Source of the DNA: JAMXLO01 sp963791495
GTDB taxonomy: Bacteria; Pseudomonadota; Alphaproteobacteria; Acetobacterales; Acetobacteraceae
NCBI GenBank assembly: GCA_963791495.1
Contig: CAWBST010000010.1
Location: 62,001 to 126,000, forward strand
Direction of reading: 5' to 3'
Length of the DNA stretch: 64,000 nucleotides
Below, in pieces: positions 1 to 9,369 of the stretch. The notes below the pieces were generated by a model. The model made no database searches. It was not told the DNA's origin and saw only the letters and a program-made list of their open reading frames with translations. How positions within the stretch are numbered: position 1 is the first letter of the stretch; every line of letters begins with the position of its first letter. A program made the translations under genes and the position numbers.

Positions 1-312
1 CCGCGACAGCGCGTAGCCGGCAAGCAGTCCGCAGAACAGCGAGATCGCCGTCGCCGCGATCGAGATCAGCATCGTGTTCAGCATCCAGGTGCTGAACAGC
101 GTCTCGGTCAGCAGGTCGCGAATATGCTCGAGGGTCGGGTTATTGGTCCAGAATGGCGCGTAGTTTGGCGCGTTCCAAGGCCGATACAACTCCTTGTCCG
201 GCCGCAGGGTCGTAATGACCATCCAGTAGAACGGAAACAGCAGCATGACGACGAACGCCGTCACCGGCACATAGAAGAAAACCCAGCGCCGCCAGGAGGC
301 TCCCTCGATCAT
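1..312 (-). CDS. Carbohydrate ABC transporter permease (MalG-like), partial
   Basis: Inner-membrane permease of a sugar-type (CUT1) ABC importer, cut by the window edge: only the first 104 codons are here. The ATG at 312 gives MIEGASWRRWVFF followed by a first membrane segment (about residues 10-32), a soluble loop with RPDKELYRPWN, and the start of the second membrane segment near residue 75. This N-terminal layout is usual for MalG/UgpE-type subunits. It follows the MalF-like gene after only 3 bases, so the two form one operon. The ATP-binding and solute-binding genes are not visible, and the substrate cannot be told. Confidence 0.85.
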   Translation of the reverse strand, partial: MIEGASWRRWVFFYVPVTAFVVMLLFPFYWMVITTLRPDKELYRPWNAPNYAPFWTNNPTLEHIRDLLTETLFSTWMLNTMLISIAATAISLFCGLLAGYALSR

Positions 313-315
313 GGC

Positions 316-1272
316 TTACGCGGTCTCCGCCTTGCGGATGTAGACCAGCTGAACGATCACCACGAGCAGCAGGATCGGGAAGATCGCCAGCGAGATCGCC
401 GCACCTTGGCTGAGCAATCCCGTGCCGATGCCAAGCTGGTAGGCATAGGTGGCGAACAGCTGGGTGGCGTTGGCCGGGCCGCCGCCGGTCAGTACGTAGA
501 CGAGTTGGAAATCGGCGAAGGTCTGGATCACCGAGAACAGCACGATCACCAGCGTCACCGGCAACAGAAGCGGCCAGGTGATATGGATGAAGCGGTTCCA
601 AGCGCGGGCGCCGTCGATCGCGGCCGCCTCGTGCAGTTCGGGGCTGATCGTCTGCAGACCAGCGAGCAGGCTGATCGCGTAGAACGGCACGCCCCGCCAG
701 ACATTGACGATGATCACCGAGACCATCGCCAGGCTCGGGTCGCCTAGCCAGTTGATGCGGGTATGGATGATCCCGACATGGAACAGCATCCAGTTGAGGA
801 CGCTGAAGGTCGGATCGAACATCCATTTCCAGGCAAAGGTCGACAGCACGGTCGGGATGATGAACGGCAGGAGGATGAAGGCGCGCATGAACGCCTTGCC
901 GCGGAAATGCCGGTTGAGCAGCAAGGCAAGCCACAGCCCCAACGCCAGTTTGAAAACCGTCGTGACGAACGTATAGAGGCAGGTGTTCCATACGGCGATC
1001 TGGAAGATGTTGTCGTTCCAGATCTTGACGAAATTGTCGAGGCCGACGAAGTGGCCAGGCACTCCGACCTTGGTATCGGTAACCGACAGGAGGATCCCGT
1101 TGACGAACGGGTGGGCGATGAACATGCCGAGCAGGATCACCGTCGGCAGCATCAGGCAGGTGGCCAGCCAGCGCTCGTCCTCGAGCAGGCGGGTGATCGG
1201 TCCGCGCTTCGCCGCGGGGACGTACTCTTGCCGCCTAAGCGCAATCGCTGCAGCGGGCCCGACGGTCGCCAT
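316..1272 (-). CDS. Carbohydrate ABC transporter permease (MalF-like)
   Basis: Inner-membrane permease partner of the downstream MalG-like subunit, 318 residues. I chose the ATG at 1272 because a good ribosome site (GGGGAGGAAGGG) lies just upstream; the frame is open further but has no better start. About six membrane segments are visible, the first near residues 36-60. The cytoplasmic coupling motif EAAAIDGA lies at residues 215-222, the standard contact to the ATPase in binding-protein-dependent permeases. Substrate is probably a sugar or polyol by family; the sequence alone does not define it. Confidence 0.9.
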   Translation of the reverse strand: MATVGPAAAIALRRQEYVPAAKRGPITRLLEDERWLATCLMLPTVILLGMFIAHPFVNGILLSVTDTKVGVPGHFVGLDNFVKIWNDNIFQIAVWNTCLYTFVTTVFKLALGLWLALLLNRHFRGKAFMRAFILLPFIIPTVLSTFAWKWMFDPTFSVLNWMLFHVGIIHTRINWLGDPSLAMVSVIIVNVWRGVPFYAISLLAGLQTISPELHEAAAIDGARAWNRFIHITWPLLLPVTLVIVLFSVIQTFADFQLVYVLTGGGPANATQLFATYAYQLGIGTGLLSQGAAISLAIFPILLLVVIVQLVYIRKAETA

Positions 1273-1430
1273 CAGCCCTTCCTCCCCACCAATCCTTTGG
1301 CGGCGGCGACGCACGTCGCAACCGTGGAAATTTCCATCGATAAACACTAGAGACAACCGGGAGACCGGACAAGGGGACGCCGATCAGGTGCCAGATCCCC
1401 GGACGATCCTCGCGCTAGCGGTATCGCCTG

Positions 1431-2183
1431 TCAGTGAAAGTAGCGACCGGAGTCGATGACGATCGTCTGGCCGGTCATGGTCTCGGTGCGGCACATGGTA
1501 ACCACCATGTCGGCACAGTCGTCCTTGTCGGCGGCCTTCTTCAGCAGCGACCCGGCCGCATTGCGCTCGATCATCTCGGGTCGGAGATTGGATGTCGCGC
1601 GCGTGCCCTCCAGCAGCCCCGGCGCCACGCAGTTGACGAGAGTCTCTGGCGCCAGTGCCACCGCCATGCAGCGTGTGAGGTGGATGAGGCCCGCCTTCGA
1701 CACCGCATAGGCGATGGACGAGCCCGTTGGCGCTAGCCCGGCCACGGACGCAATGTTGACGATACGGCCGCGTCCCTGAGCTTTCATGACAGGCGCCACC
1801 GCCTTGGTGAGGCGCATCGGCCCCGTCAGGTTGACGTCGATGATCTTGTCCCACACCTCGAGCGTAAGATTATCTAGGTCGGTGAAGGAGATCGACTTGT
1901 TGTAGGCGGCGTCGTTGACGAGGATGTCGATGCGACCGAGGCGGCTGGTCACGTCGCCGATAAGATGCTCCACGGCCGCGCCGTCGGTCACGTTGCAGGC
2001 GAACGCCGCGGCGTTGATTTGGTAGCTCGAGGTCAGTTCGCGGACGACGCCCTCCGCCTGATCGCGGCTCTGGGCATACATGACGGCGACATGCGCGCCT
2101 TCCTTCGCCAGCGCGTGACAGATGCGCTGTCCGAGCCCGCCGTTGCCACCCGTCACGAGTGCGACGGCGCCCCTCAGGTCCAT
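1431..2183 (-). CDS. SDR family NAD(P)-dependent oxidoreductase
   Basis: Classical short-chain dehydrogenase/reductase of 250 residues, usual length for the family, cytoplasmic. The nucleotide-binding TGGNGGLG is at residues 11-18. The catalytic set is N118, S146, Y159 and K163 (YAVSK). The structural NNAG motif reads NDAA at 90-93, a mild departure. The ATG at 2183 has a good ribosome site (GGAGAAGG). It lies upstream of the sugar permease operon and downstream of the HpaB-like gene, all on the same strand, so it may belong to a catabolic unit. The substrate is unknown. Confidence 0.88.
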   Translation of the reverse strand: MDLRGAVALVTGGNGGLGQRICHALAKEGAHVAVMYAQSRDQAEGVVRELTSSYQINAAAFACNVTDGAAVEHLIGDVTSRLGRIDILVNDAAYNKSISFTDLDNLTLEVWDKIIDVNLTGPMRLTKAVAPVMKAQGRGRIVNIASVAGLAPTGSSIAYAVSKAGLIHLTRCMAVALAPETLVNCVAPGLLEGTRATSNLRPEMIERNAAGSLLKKAADKDDCADMVVTMCRTETMTGQTIVIDSGRYFH

Positions 2184-2282
2184 GAGCCTTCTCCCCGCTC
2201 GCGGGAACGCGGCCGTCTCGCGGCGCGTCCCGGTGTCGGCGCGCAGTTTGTTACCTGCACCATGGAGGAGGCAAGCCGTTTT

Positions 2283-3809
2283 CTACGGAGATGCCCATGC
2301 CTCCGTGACCCAGCCGGTCTCGTCATAATCGGCCATGCACTGATCGACCAGCGCCTCCATCGCCTTGAGGTCGCCGCCGCGCTGTGCGCCGGTGAGAGTC
2401 TGCGCCCGAATGTCCTCCCAACCACCGGCGTAGTTGCGCTCGTAGAGTTCGTGACGGCCGCCGAACTCGGTGCCGACTGCGTCCCACAGGAGCTTCATGA
2501 TCTTGATCCGCTCCTTGTACTCGATGCCATGCGAACCGCGGACATATTGCCGCAGATACGGCTCGATCGCCGGGTTCGAAAAATCCTTCACCGACGACGG
2601 CAGGTAGATCAGAGCCGAGGTGACGGTGCGTTCGACGATGTCCTTGATGCGCGGATAGGCGTCAGGCGCGAACACGCGATAGGCCAGGGCGGCGCGCTGA
2701 TTGGGCAGCACGGCATCGCCCACCCACGGGTCGGGGTCGTTCGCCATCGCGTTCGACAGTGACCAGAAGAGGTTGCGCCAGGCGATCGCTTCGCCAAGCA
2801 GAACCTGGTTGCCTTGCGCCTCATCGCCTCCGGTGCAGCGCAATGCCTTCGCCAACAAGCCGGCAATGAAATCGAGCTTCACGGCGAAGCGCGTGCATCC
2901 CTGGAACATAGACCCGAAGATGAACCCGGACCGCACGAAGAAGTTGAGCACGCGGGCCGGGTCGCGATAAATGAACACGTCCTCCCAGGGGACGAACACT
3001 TTGTCGAGGATGAAGATCGCATCATTCTCGTCGAAGCGTGACGACAGCGGGTAGTCGTACGGCGAGCCATTCAGCAGCGCCGCCTTCTCGTACGACGTGC
3101 GGCAGATCAGCTTCAGCCCCGGCGCGTCGATCGGCACCATGAACATGAGCGACATGTCCAGGTCCTCGGTCGCGGTCTTCGAACTCTGGCCCATGAAGTT
3201 GTAGTGAGTGATCGCGGCCGATGTCGCCACCACCTTGGCGCCGGACACGACGATACCGCCATCGGTCTCCTTCTGCACCGAGACATACACGTCCTTCACC
3301 TGCTCGGCCGGCTTGTGGCGATCGATCGGTGGATTGACGATGGCGTGGTTCATGAACGGCACGGTTTCCTGCGCGCGCTTGTACCAAGTGCGTGCATTGC
3401 CGGCGTACGGGCCGTAGTACTCCGCGTTGCCGCCAAGCGTGTTTGAGTAGGCCGCCTTGTAGTCGGGCGTGCGGCCCATCCAGCCGTAGGTCATGCGCGA
3501 CCACTCGGCAATCGCGGCCTGCGCGCCGCGCAGGTCCTCGCGCGAACGCGGCACGCGGAAGAAGCGGTGCGTATAGCCACCGGAGCCGGTGTCGGTCGGG
3601 CAGGTCAACACATCGCGCCGCGCCGGATCGTGCAGCGCATCATAGAGCCGCGCGATCGAACGCACCGAATTGCGCAGCGCCGGATGGGTCGTGACGTCCT
3701 GAACGCGCTCGCCGTCGATATATACTTCGCGGCCGTCGCGCAGGCTTTGCATGTACTCGGCACCCGTGAAGGGCCGCGTGCAGTCGGCGATGACGTCTTC
3801 CGGTTTCAT
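2283..3809 (-). CDS. HpaB-family FADH2-dependent aromatic monooxygenase
   Basis: Oxygenase component of the 4-hydroxyphenylacetate 3-hydroxylase family, 508 residues, cytoplasmic. Such enzymes use reduced FAD made by a separate reductase to hydroxylate phenolic substrates. The residues described as catalytic in the Thermus HpaB (R100, Y104, H142) line up here as R113, Y117 and H155, all offset by 13, inside GRTPDYKAAY and MNHAIVNPP. No HpaC-type reductase gene is in the window. Its start is 6 bases after the CLC stop, on the same strand. The true phenol substrate is not known; members also act on chlorophenols, nitrophenols and 4-hydroxybutyryl-CoA-like compounds. Confidence 0.88.
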   Translation of the reverse strand: MKPEDVIADCTRPFTGAEYMQSLRDGREVYIDGERVQDVTTHPALRNSVRSIARLYDALHDPARRDVLTCPTDTGSGGYTHRFFRVPRSREDLRGAQAAIAEWSRMTYGWMGRTPDYKAAYSNTLGGNAEYYGPYAGNARTWYKRAQETVPFMNHAIVNPPIDRHKPAEQVKDVYVSVQKETDGGIVVSGAKVVATSAAITHYNFMGQSSKTATEDLDMSLMFMVPIDAPGLKLICRTSYEKAALLNGSPYDYPLSSRFDENDAIFILDKVFVPWEDVFIYRDPARVLNFFVRSGFIFGSMFQGCTRFAVKLDFIAGLLAKALRCTGGDEAQGNQVLLGEAIAWRNLFWSLSNAMANDPDPWVGDAVLPNQRAALAYRVFAPDAYPRIKDIVERTVTSALIYLPSSVKDFSNPAIEPYLRQYVRGSHGIEYKERIKIMKLLWDAVGTEFGGRHELYERNYAGGWEDIRAQTLTGAQRGGDLKAMEALVDQCMADYDETGWVTEAWASP

Positions 3810-3815
3810 CGTGCC

Positions 3816-5664
3816 TTACTCCCCCGACAGCTCCCGTCGTCGCCGGTCCAGCTCTTCGCTGTAACGGCGCAGCGCATACTGTTCGGTCAGCAGGCCGATC
3901 ACATGCCTCGCCTCGGCACTGTCCACCACCGCCAGCGCGTCGCTTTCGGCATTCTCGAACATCGCCACCGCTTCCTTGATCGTCATCTGCGGCAGCAGCA
4001 CCGTATCCGTATAGTGCAACAAGTCGCGGACTGCATGGTTTTCGTCCGCATCGGCGTGAACCTCGGCCGGCAGCACGATGCCGGCGTACCGGTCCTCCTC
4101 ATCCATCACCACGACCCGCTGGTGAGCGCCCAGCGGGAAGTCCCGCTTGAACGCCGCGATCGGCGTGTCGGCACGCACCGTCCGCATCTCCCGCCGCATC
4201 ATCCGGCCGACCGTGAGGTTGCGCATCCAGCCGATATCGACCGCGCTGCGGATCGCCTCGCCGCGCAGGTGGAAGCGCCAGGTGGCGAAGGAGTAGCCGA
4301 ACGTCCGCCGCACCGTCAGCGCGGAAATCACGCAGGCGGCGAGCACGGCGACGGTCAGCGGCAGGCTTCCGGTGCTCTCCAGGGTCAGGAAGCCCATCGT
4401 CAGCGGACCCCCGATGATCGCGACCGCCAGGCTGCTCATGCCGACGAGCGCGCAGACCACCGGTGAAACCGCGTGCGCCGGTACTGACGATGGCGAGCGC
4501 GCCGGCGAAGGCCTTGCCAACCAGCGCGCCGAGGAAGAGCGAGGCGAAGAACAGCCCGCCACGGAAGCCGGATCCGATCGAGATCGCCGATGCGATCGAC
4601 TTCAGCACCACCAGCAGCGTCACATGGGTCAGCGTGTAGGGCGCCTCGATGACCACGCCGAGTGCACCGTGCCCAGAGGACAACACCGCGGGCGTCATCA
4701 AGGCCAATGCGCCGACAGCGAGCCCGCCGCACATCGGCCGGAGCCAACCCGGGGCACCGCTCTTGCGGAACAGCTCCTCGGTCAGTGTCACGCCACGCAT
4801 GATGGCGATGCCGACCAGCGCGCACACCATGCCGAGAGCGAGGATCGGGATATAGTCGAGTGCTTCGACGCGTGTCGGCACCTGGAGTATAAGATCAAAG
4901 GGCGCGTTGCCGAGAGCGTTGACTACCGCGACGGCGACAATCGAGGCGACCGCGACCGGGGCAAAGGTACCCAGGGAGTAGGTGCCGATCACCAGCTCGA
5001 ACGCGTAGAAAGCGCCGGTCAGCGGCGCATTGAAGGCGCCGGCGATGGCGGCGGCCGCGCCGCAACCCACCAATAGGCGCAGATCGTTGCGCCGGACGCG
5101 GAACATGCGACCAAAGCGCGACGCCAGGGCCGAGCCGATCTGGGTGTAACCGGCCTCCAACCCCACCGAGGCGCCGACGCCGTTCGACAGGATCGTCTGC
5201 AGCACAACGATCAGACTGTCATTGAGCGACATGCGCCCGCCATACAATGCGTTGGCCTCGATCGGGTCGACCGCACGCCGCGGGTGGTAGCGCACGACGG
5301 CAAGACCGATCAGCCCGATCAGCAACCCGCCCAGGGTCGGCACCACGACGGTACGGATCGGATCTAGTTCGACCATGGCGCTGAGGCGCTCGTTCGCGCT
5401 GATCAGGAACAGCACCTGATGAATCAGCTGCGTCGTCTCTGTCATCAGCCATACGGCGATGCCGGCCCCACAGCCGACGAAGGCGGACAGCACGACCAGC
5501 CAGATCTCGTCGGCGCGGACCAGTGCACGCAGCGTCTGCGGCGCATGCAATACTGCGTCGCCGAACGCGCGCCGCGGACGGTGATAGCGAGTGGACGCAC
5601 TTCTCCCTGCTTGCGGGGCCGCCGGGGCACCCGCGATGGTTGAGTCGCCAGGAAGTGTCGACAT
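3816..5664 (-). pseudogene. CLC chloride channel/antiporter with CBS pair, frameshifted as sequenced
   Basis: Membrane protein of the CLC family with a C-terminal CBS tandem, about 615 residues if the frame is restored. The N-terminal frame carries GVGASVGLEAGYTQ (with the gating Glu), FNAPLTGAFYAFE and GSGFRGGLFFASLFLG. The other frame carries ALVGMSSLAVAIIGGPLTM and the two CBS domains. The switch lies about 4470-4495 and needs one base to be skipped. Both halves are otherwise clean. I took the ATG at 5664; a TTG at 5727 is possible. It is either a recent frameshift or a sequence error. Confidence 0.8.
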
Positions 5665-5771
5665 GTGCGACGTCCAGCGGGTCAGCGAGAAGAATGCATT
5701 CTTGGGACCTGCGCGTCGCAGGATCAACCACCGTGATGCTGATTGGTCACGAATGTGGTAAATTTAACCGT

Positions 5772-6773
5772 TCATGCAGGGAGCGCCGGCAGTCCTCGCT
5801 CCACCCGCGTCGCCTCGAGGTCGTCTTCGACGAACGCTTGCACCACCTCCACCAGCGGTTCGTGCGTGGCGAAGCCCAGCGTACGAGCGCGCATCGGCTC
5901 GAAGGCCGGCGGCCACAGACCGACGATGGCGGCGATCTCCTTGTCGTCGACAGTGTGCACCAACGCGGACGCGCCGGGCTTCACGGCATCGAGCGCCTGC
6001 AGCAGATGTGCGATCGTGGTGCTGATGCCGGGCGGATTGACGCTACGGTCGAGGCCCATCGGCGCGGTATCCATCGCCGCGGCGTGCAGCAGCCAATCGA
6101 CCGCACGACGCGGGCTGCATACCCAGGCGGCGAATGCGTCGGACACAGGCAGGTCGGCCGGCAGGCCAAGCAGCGGCTCGCGAACAATCGCCGAGAAGAA
6201 GGAGCTGGCAGCGCGGTTTGGCCGTCCGGGCCGGACGATCACCGTGGGCAGGCGGAGCGACACCGCATCGAGGAAGCCGCGACGCGTCGCGTCCGCCAGG
6301 ATCAGCTCCGCCGCCGCCTTCTGGGCGCCATAGCTGTTTGCCGGCACTTGGCGTGCATCGTCGTCGAGCACCGCTTCCTGTCCTCCGGAGAAGCTCGCGA
6401 CCGACGAGGTGAACACGACGCGCGGCGGCTTACCACCGGCGGCCACCAGCCGACGGCACGCATCCACTACCGCGTCGGTGCCACGCAGATTGACGCGGCG
6501 CCCCAGGTCGTAGTCGGCCTCAGCCTGGGCCGAGACCACCGCAGCAAGGTGGAAGACCACATTCGTGCCAGGCGGAATGGCCTTCCGTGGAAGGTCAACG
6601 AGATCGCCTGCAATCGCAGTGACCGGGAAGGTCGCGTCCGGCTTCGGGGGTTCCACGAGATCGAGCAGCGTCAGGCTTGTGATCGGCCGGTCACCCAGCT
6701 TGCCAGCCTGTGCCAGACAGGCAGCGGTCTTGCGGCCGAGAAAGCCGGCGCCACCCGTGATCGATACCTTCAT
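5772..6773 (-). CDS. NAD-dependent epimerase/dehydratase, DenD-like
   Basis: Extended SDR protein of 333 residues, cytoplasmic. It has the NAD motif GGAGFLG at residues 7-13, FTSSVASF for the catalytic Ser region and NSYGAQK for the Tyr-Lys pair. The overall pattern (RVVFTSSVA, SLRLPTVIVRPG, VCSPRRAV) resembles the D-erythronate dehydrogenase (DenD) group of sugar-acid catabolism. That assignment is inference, since the usual kinase and isomerase partners are not next to it. It starts back to back with the diaminopropionate ammonia-lyase gene; the two reading frames touch at 6773, so promoter sequence must lie inside one of the coding regions. Confidence 0.85.
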   Translation of the reverse strand: MKVSITGGAGFLGRKTAACLAQAGKLGDRPITSLTLLDLVEPPKPDATFPVTAIAGDLVDLPRKAIPPGTNVVFHLAAVVSAQAEADYDLGRRVNLRGTDAVVDACRRLVAAGGKPPRVVFTSSVASFSGGQEAVLDDDARQVPANSYGAQKAAAELILADATRRGFLDAVSLRLPTVIVRPGRPNRAASSFFSAIVREPLLGLPADLPVSDAFAAWVCSPRRAVDWLLHAAAMDTAPMGLDRSVNPPGISTTIAHLLQALDAVKPGASALVHTVDDKEIAAIVGLWPPAFEPMRARTLGFATHEPLVEVVQAFVEDDLEATRVERGLPALPA

Positions 6774-6841
6774 TGAATGCCTCCTCCAATCGCTGCCCGA
6801 TCACGATTGCACCGTGCCGCGAAGCGGTCCACGGTCCGGCC

Positions 6842-8020
6842 GTGCTTGGCCCCCTGCCCTTCCGACTGTTCGCCAATCCGCGCTTCGGCAGGGCCGCGAC
6901 AACGTTACTCCCGGACGCCGGCTTCCAACGCGCCAAGGCGGAGATCACGTCGTGGAACGAGTACGCAGTAACGCCCTTGCGCGATCTGACCGCCCTTGCC
7001 CGGCAGGCGGGCCTGAATGCGATCTGGTTGAAGGACGAAGCGACCCGGCTCGGCCTGGGCAGCTTCAAGGCGCTCGGCGGCGCTTACGCCGTCGCGTCTG
7101 TGCTGGCAGCCGAGTTGGCCCGGCACGGCATCGCGCCCGACGCGCACTCGGCCGACCTGGTCGGCGGCCGCTACCGGCAGGCGACCGAGGCCATTACCGT
7201 CACCTGTGCCACCGACGGCAATCACGGCCGTGCCGTGGCCTGGGGCGCACAGCGCTTTCACTGCAAGTGCGTGATCTTCGTCCATGCGAGCGTGAGTCCA
7301 GGCCGGACCGAGGCAATCGCCCGCTATGGCGCGAAGGTGCGAAGTGTACCCGGCACCTACGACGATGCCGTGCGCGAGGCGGCACGTCAGGCGCAGGCGA
7401 ATGGCTGGTTCATCGTCTCCGATACCTCGTGGAGCGGCTACATCGAGGTGCCGCGGCAGATCATGCAGGGCTACCGACTGATGGCCGACGAGGCCGCCGA
7501 TCAATGGAGTGGCGAACCGCCGACGCACGTCTTTATCCAAGGCGGTGTCGGCGGCGTGGCTGCCGCTATCTCCGTGCAGTTGCGAGCGCGGTTTCAGCCG
7601 GCGCCGGCGCTGATCGTGGTGGAACCGGATCGCGCGGCCTGCCTGCTGGCGAGCGCCGAGTTGGGCGAGCCGGCGACTGTCCCGGGTAATCTCGACACGC
7701 TGATGGCCGGCCTGGCCTGCGGCGAACCGAGCCTTTTGGCTTGGCAGGAGCTCGATCATGGCGCCGCGGCGTTCATGGCAATTCCGGACGAGGCTGCGAC
7801 AGCGTGCATGCACCTGCTTGCCGAGTATGGCGTCGTGGGCGGGGAATCCGGTGTCGCCGGCCTCGCCGGCTGCCTGCTTGCTGCTGCCGATCCCGCCTCG
7901 CGCGAGACCCTCGGACTGGATGCATCGAGCCGTATTCTGGCCTTCAATACGGAGGGCGCCACCGATCCCGCCCTGTATGAGCGACTGGTGGGCATCCAGC
8001 CCGGCCATGTCGGAGTGTAA
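6842..8020 (+). CDS. dpaL: Diaminopropionate ammonia-lyase
   Basis: PLP enzyme of fold type II that splits 2,3-diaminopropionate to pyruvate and two ammonia. Counting from the upstream TTG at 6773, the Schiff-base lysine is K99 in LGSFKALGGAYAV, and the phosphate-binding loop reads GGVGG about residue 258. The motifs CATDGNHGRAVAW and DTSWSGYIEVPR are those of the DpaL/YgeX family. The start is uncertain: TTG 6773 overlaps the divergent gene, so I prefer the GTG at 6842, just before the conserved LPFRLFANPRF. It stands alone, with no YgeW/YgeY-type partners. Confidence 0.87.
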   Translation: MLGPLPFRLFANPRFGRAATTLLPDAGFQRAKAEITSWNEYAVTPLRDLTALARQAGLNAIWLKDEATRLGLGSFKALGGAYAVASVLAAELARHGIAPDAHSADLVGGRYRQATEAITVTCATDGNHGRAVAWGAQRFHCKCVIFVHASVSPGRTEAIARYGAKVRSVPGTYDDAVREAARQAQANGWFIVSDTSWSGYIEVPRQIMQGYRLMADEAADQWSGEPPTHVFIQGGVGGVAAAISVQLRARFQPAPALIVVEPDRAACLLASAELGEPATVPGNLDTLMAGLACGEPSLLAWQELDHGAAAFMAIPDEAATACMHLLAEYGVVGGESGVAGLAGCLLAAADPASRETLGLDASSRILAFNTEGATDPALYERLVGIQPGHVGV

Positions 8021-8169
8021 CGGGGAGGTGACGACTCCGGCTGGACGTGTCATGCTCTCGAACACGTTTGCGGTCTCAAGCGGTTGTAATCGACAGCGGC
8101 TTTAACGGAACACCAATCGGTTCGTAGTAGCCGCTAGGAACCGCGAGTGACCAGAAGGGGCACGCGACG

Positions 8170-8694
8170 ATGATGGGCAAGAAGCCTGTGCTTGGAGCCT
8201 TGCTGGCAGTTGTCTGCATCTACGCCGTCTATCCTTATGTCACTCTGTATCGGTTGGGCCAGGCGATCCGGCGGGGCGATGCGGCAAGCCTGGAAACGAT
8301 GGTCGATTGGACCTCGGTTCGCGAGGGGATCAAGGAAGACATCTGCGATCAGGTGATCGATCAGCCGCAGCAGGCGCAATCGGATGGCAAGCTGCCGGCA
8401 TTCGGTGCCGGGTTCGTGCGTGGCATCGCCACCAACGCGGTGGACAAGCGGGTGACGCCCGAGGCGCTGGTCGCGGCCGCGCAACAGCCCGGCGCCGAGC
8501 AGGCGACGCGCGGGGCTCCCGTGCAGGTGAGCTGGGCATTCTTCGCTAGCCCTGCCGCGTTTGTGGTGGACCTGAACACGCCGGGTCAACCGGCGCCGAT
8601 CCGACTGCAGATGGACCTCCGCAATGGCGCGTGGTCCGTGACCCGGGTCTGGCTGCCGCCCGATTTGCTCGGTCAGCCCCGCACGGGCACCTGA
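8170..8694 (+). CDS. DUF2939 domain-containing membrane-anchored protein
   Basis: Protein of 174 residues with one N-terminal membrane segment (residues 6-24) and the opening YPYVTLYRLGQAIRRGD that marks the DUF2939 family. The rest is probably periplasmic, with a helical part and a C-terminal beta part. Function of the family is not known. It lies alone between dpaL and the GFA-like gene on the same strand, with 149 bases upstream in which I see no clear signals. Confidence 0.8.
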   Translation: MMGKKPVLGALLAVVCIYAVYPYVTLYRLGQAIRRGDAASLETMVDWTSVREGIKEDICDQVIDQPQQAQSDGKLPAFGAGFVRGIATNAVDKRVTPEALVAAAQQPGAEQATRGAPVQVSWAFFASPAAFVVDLNTPGQPAPIRLQMDLRNGAWSVTRVWLPPDLLGQPRTGT

Positions 8695-8768
8695 CGCTCC
8701 GCGGCCTCCAAATAGCGGCGACAACCCCCTAACGATTGGCCCCGCCTCCGGCATCGTAAACTGAACCG

Positions 8769-9245
8769 ATGAGGCGGAACCTGTCTGGCGATCGGGCGCG
8801 TGTCTCGGGCCAATGCCTGTGCGGCGCTGTCCGCATAGAAATCGACTACCCGGCTTTTTGGGCCTGGCACGATCATTCCCATGCTAGCCGTCTGGCACAT
8901 GGCGCCGCCTATGCCACTTATGTGGGAAGCTGGCGCAAGCGGTTCAGGATCGCCGATGGCATCAGACGGATCGTGCGCTACGAGGACAAGGATGCCGGCA
9001 CCACGCGCGCCTTCTGCGGGCGATGTGGTACCCCGCTCTACTACCAACGGAAGCGGTCACCCCACATGGTGAACATTCCGCGAGCTCTGTTTCAGAGCCG
9101 TACTGGCCGCTCCCCGCTCTACCACGCTGCAATCTCGGAGTTGCAGGACTGGACCTATACGGGCGGACCTCTGGTTCCGCTCAAGGGCTATCCCGGCATT
9201 GTCTGGGAGCGTCCCAGGCGCTGGGGGCGTTCTGGCAAGAGCTAG
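8769..9245 (+). CDS. GFA-like (glutathione-dependent formaldehyde-activating type) zinc protein, variant
   Basis: Small protein of 158 residues with the Mss4-like fold of the GFA family. The structural-zinc pair CLCG (C16, C18) and FCGRCG (C83, C86) are present. The second metal site, usually CHCxxC, reads HDHSHAS at residues 34-40, so the cysteines there are replaced by His and Asp. The catalytic role of the canonical family is therefore not safe to transfer. It may bind a different metal or only keep the fold. It ends 124 bases before the SOS-box gene. Confidence 0.75.
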   Translation: MRRNLSGDRARVSGQCLCGAVRIEIDYPAFWAWHDHSHASRLAHGAAYATYVGSWRKRFRIADGIRRIVRYEDKDAGTTRAFCGRCGTPLYYQRKRSPHMVNIPRALFQSRTGRSPLYHAAISELQDWTYTGGPLVPLKGYPGIVWERPRRWGRSGKS

Positions 9246-9294
9246 CGGCTGCCAGAACAGCCAGGAAAATTTTCTGCACGCCTCACGTACCCTC

Positions 9295-9323
9295 TTGCCA
9301 CCAAATGCAACCTATGGTTTATT
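9295..9323 (+). promoter_or_regulatory. Probable promoter of the SOS-box gene
   Basis: TTGCCA at 9295-9300, a 17-base spacer, and TTTATT at 9318-9323. It is a moderate match to the housekeeping consensus, placed in a stretch that is lower in GC than its surroundings. The LexA-type box directly follows the -10, where a bound repressor would cover the transcription start. Confidence 0.5.
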
Positions 9324-9324
9324 T

Positions 9325-9339
9325 GTTCTCTAGATGTTC
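9325..9339 (+). promoter_or_regulatory. LexA (SOS) box, alphaproteobacterial type
   Basis: GTTCTCTAGATGTTC is an exact GTTC-N7-GTTC direct repeat, the established LexA operator of alphaproteobacteria. It lies 31 bases upstream of the ATG at 9370 and just behind a plausible -10 element. This placement is what a repressed damage-inducible gene would show. No lexA or recA gene is in the window. Confidence 0.75.
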
Positions 9340-9369
9340 TAGGCCTGTCTTCAGAACGGAGATGACACC

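Noticed and set aside
5523..6776. A 417-codon plus-strand frame opposite the DenD-like gene
   Set aside because: It runs opposite a well-conserved epimerase and has no recognisable domain.
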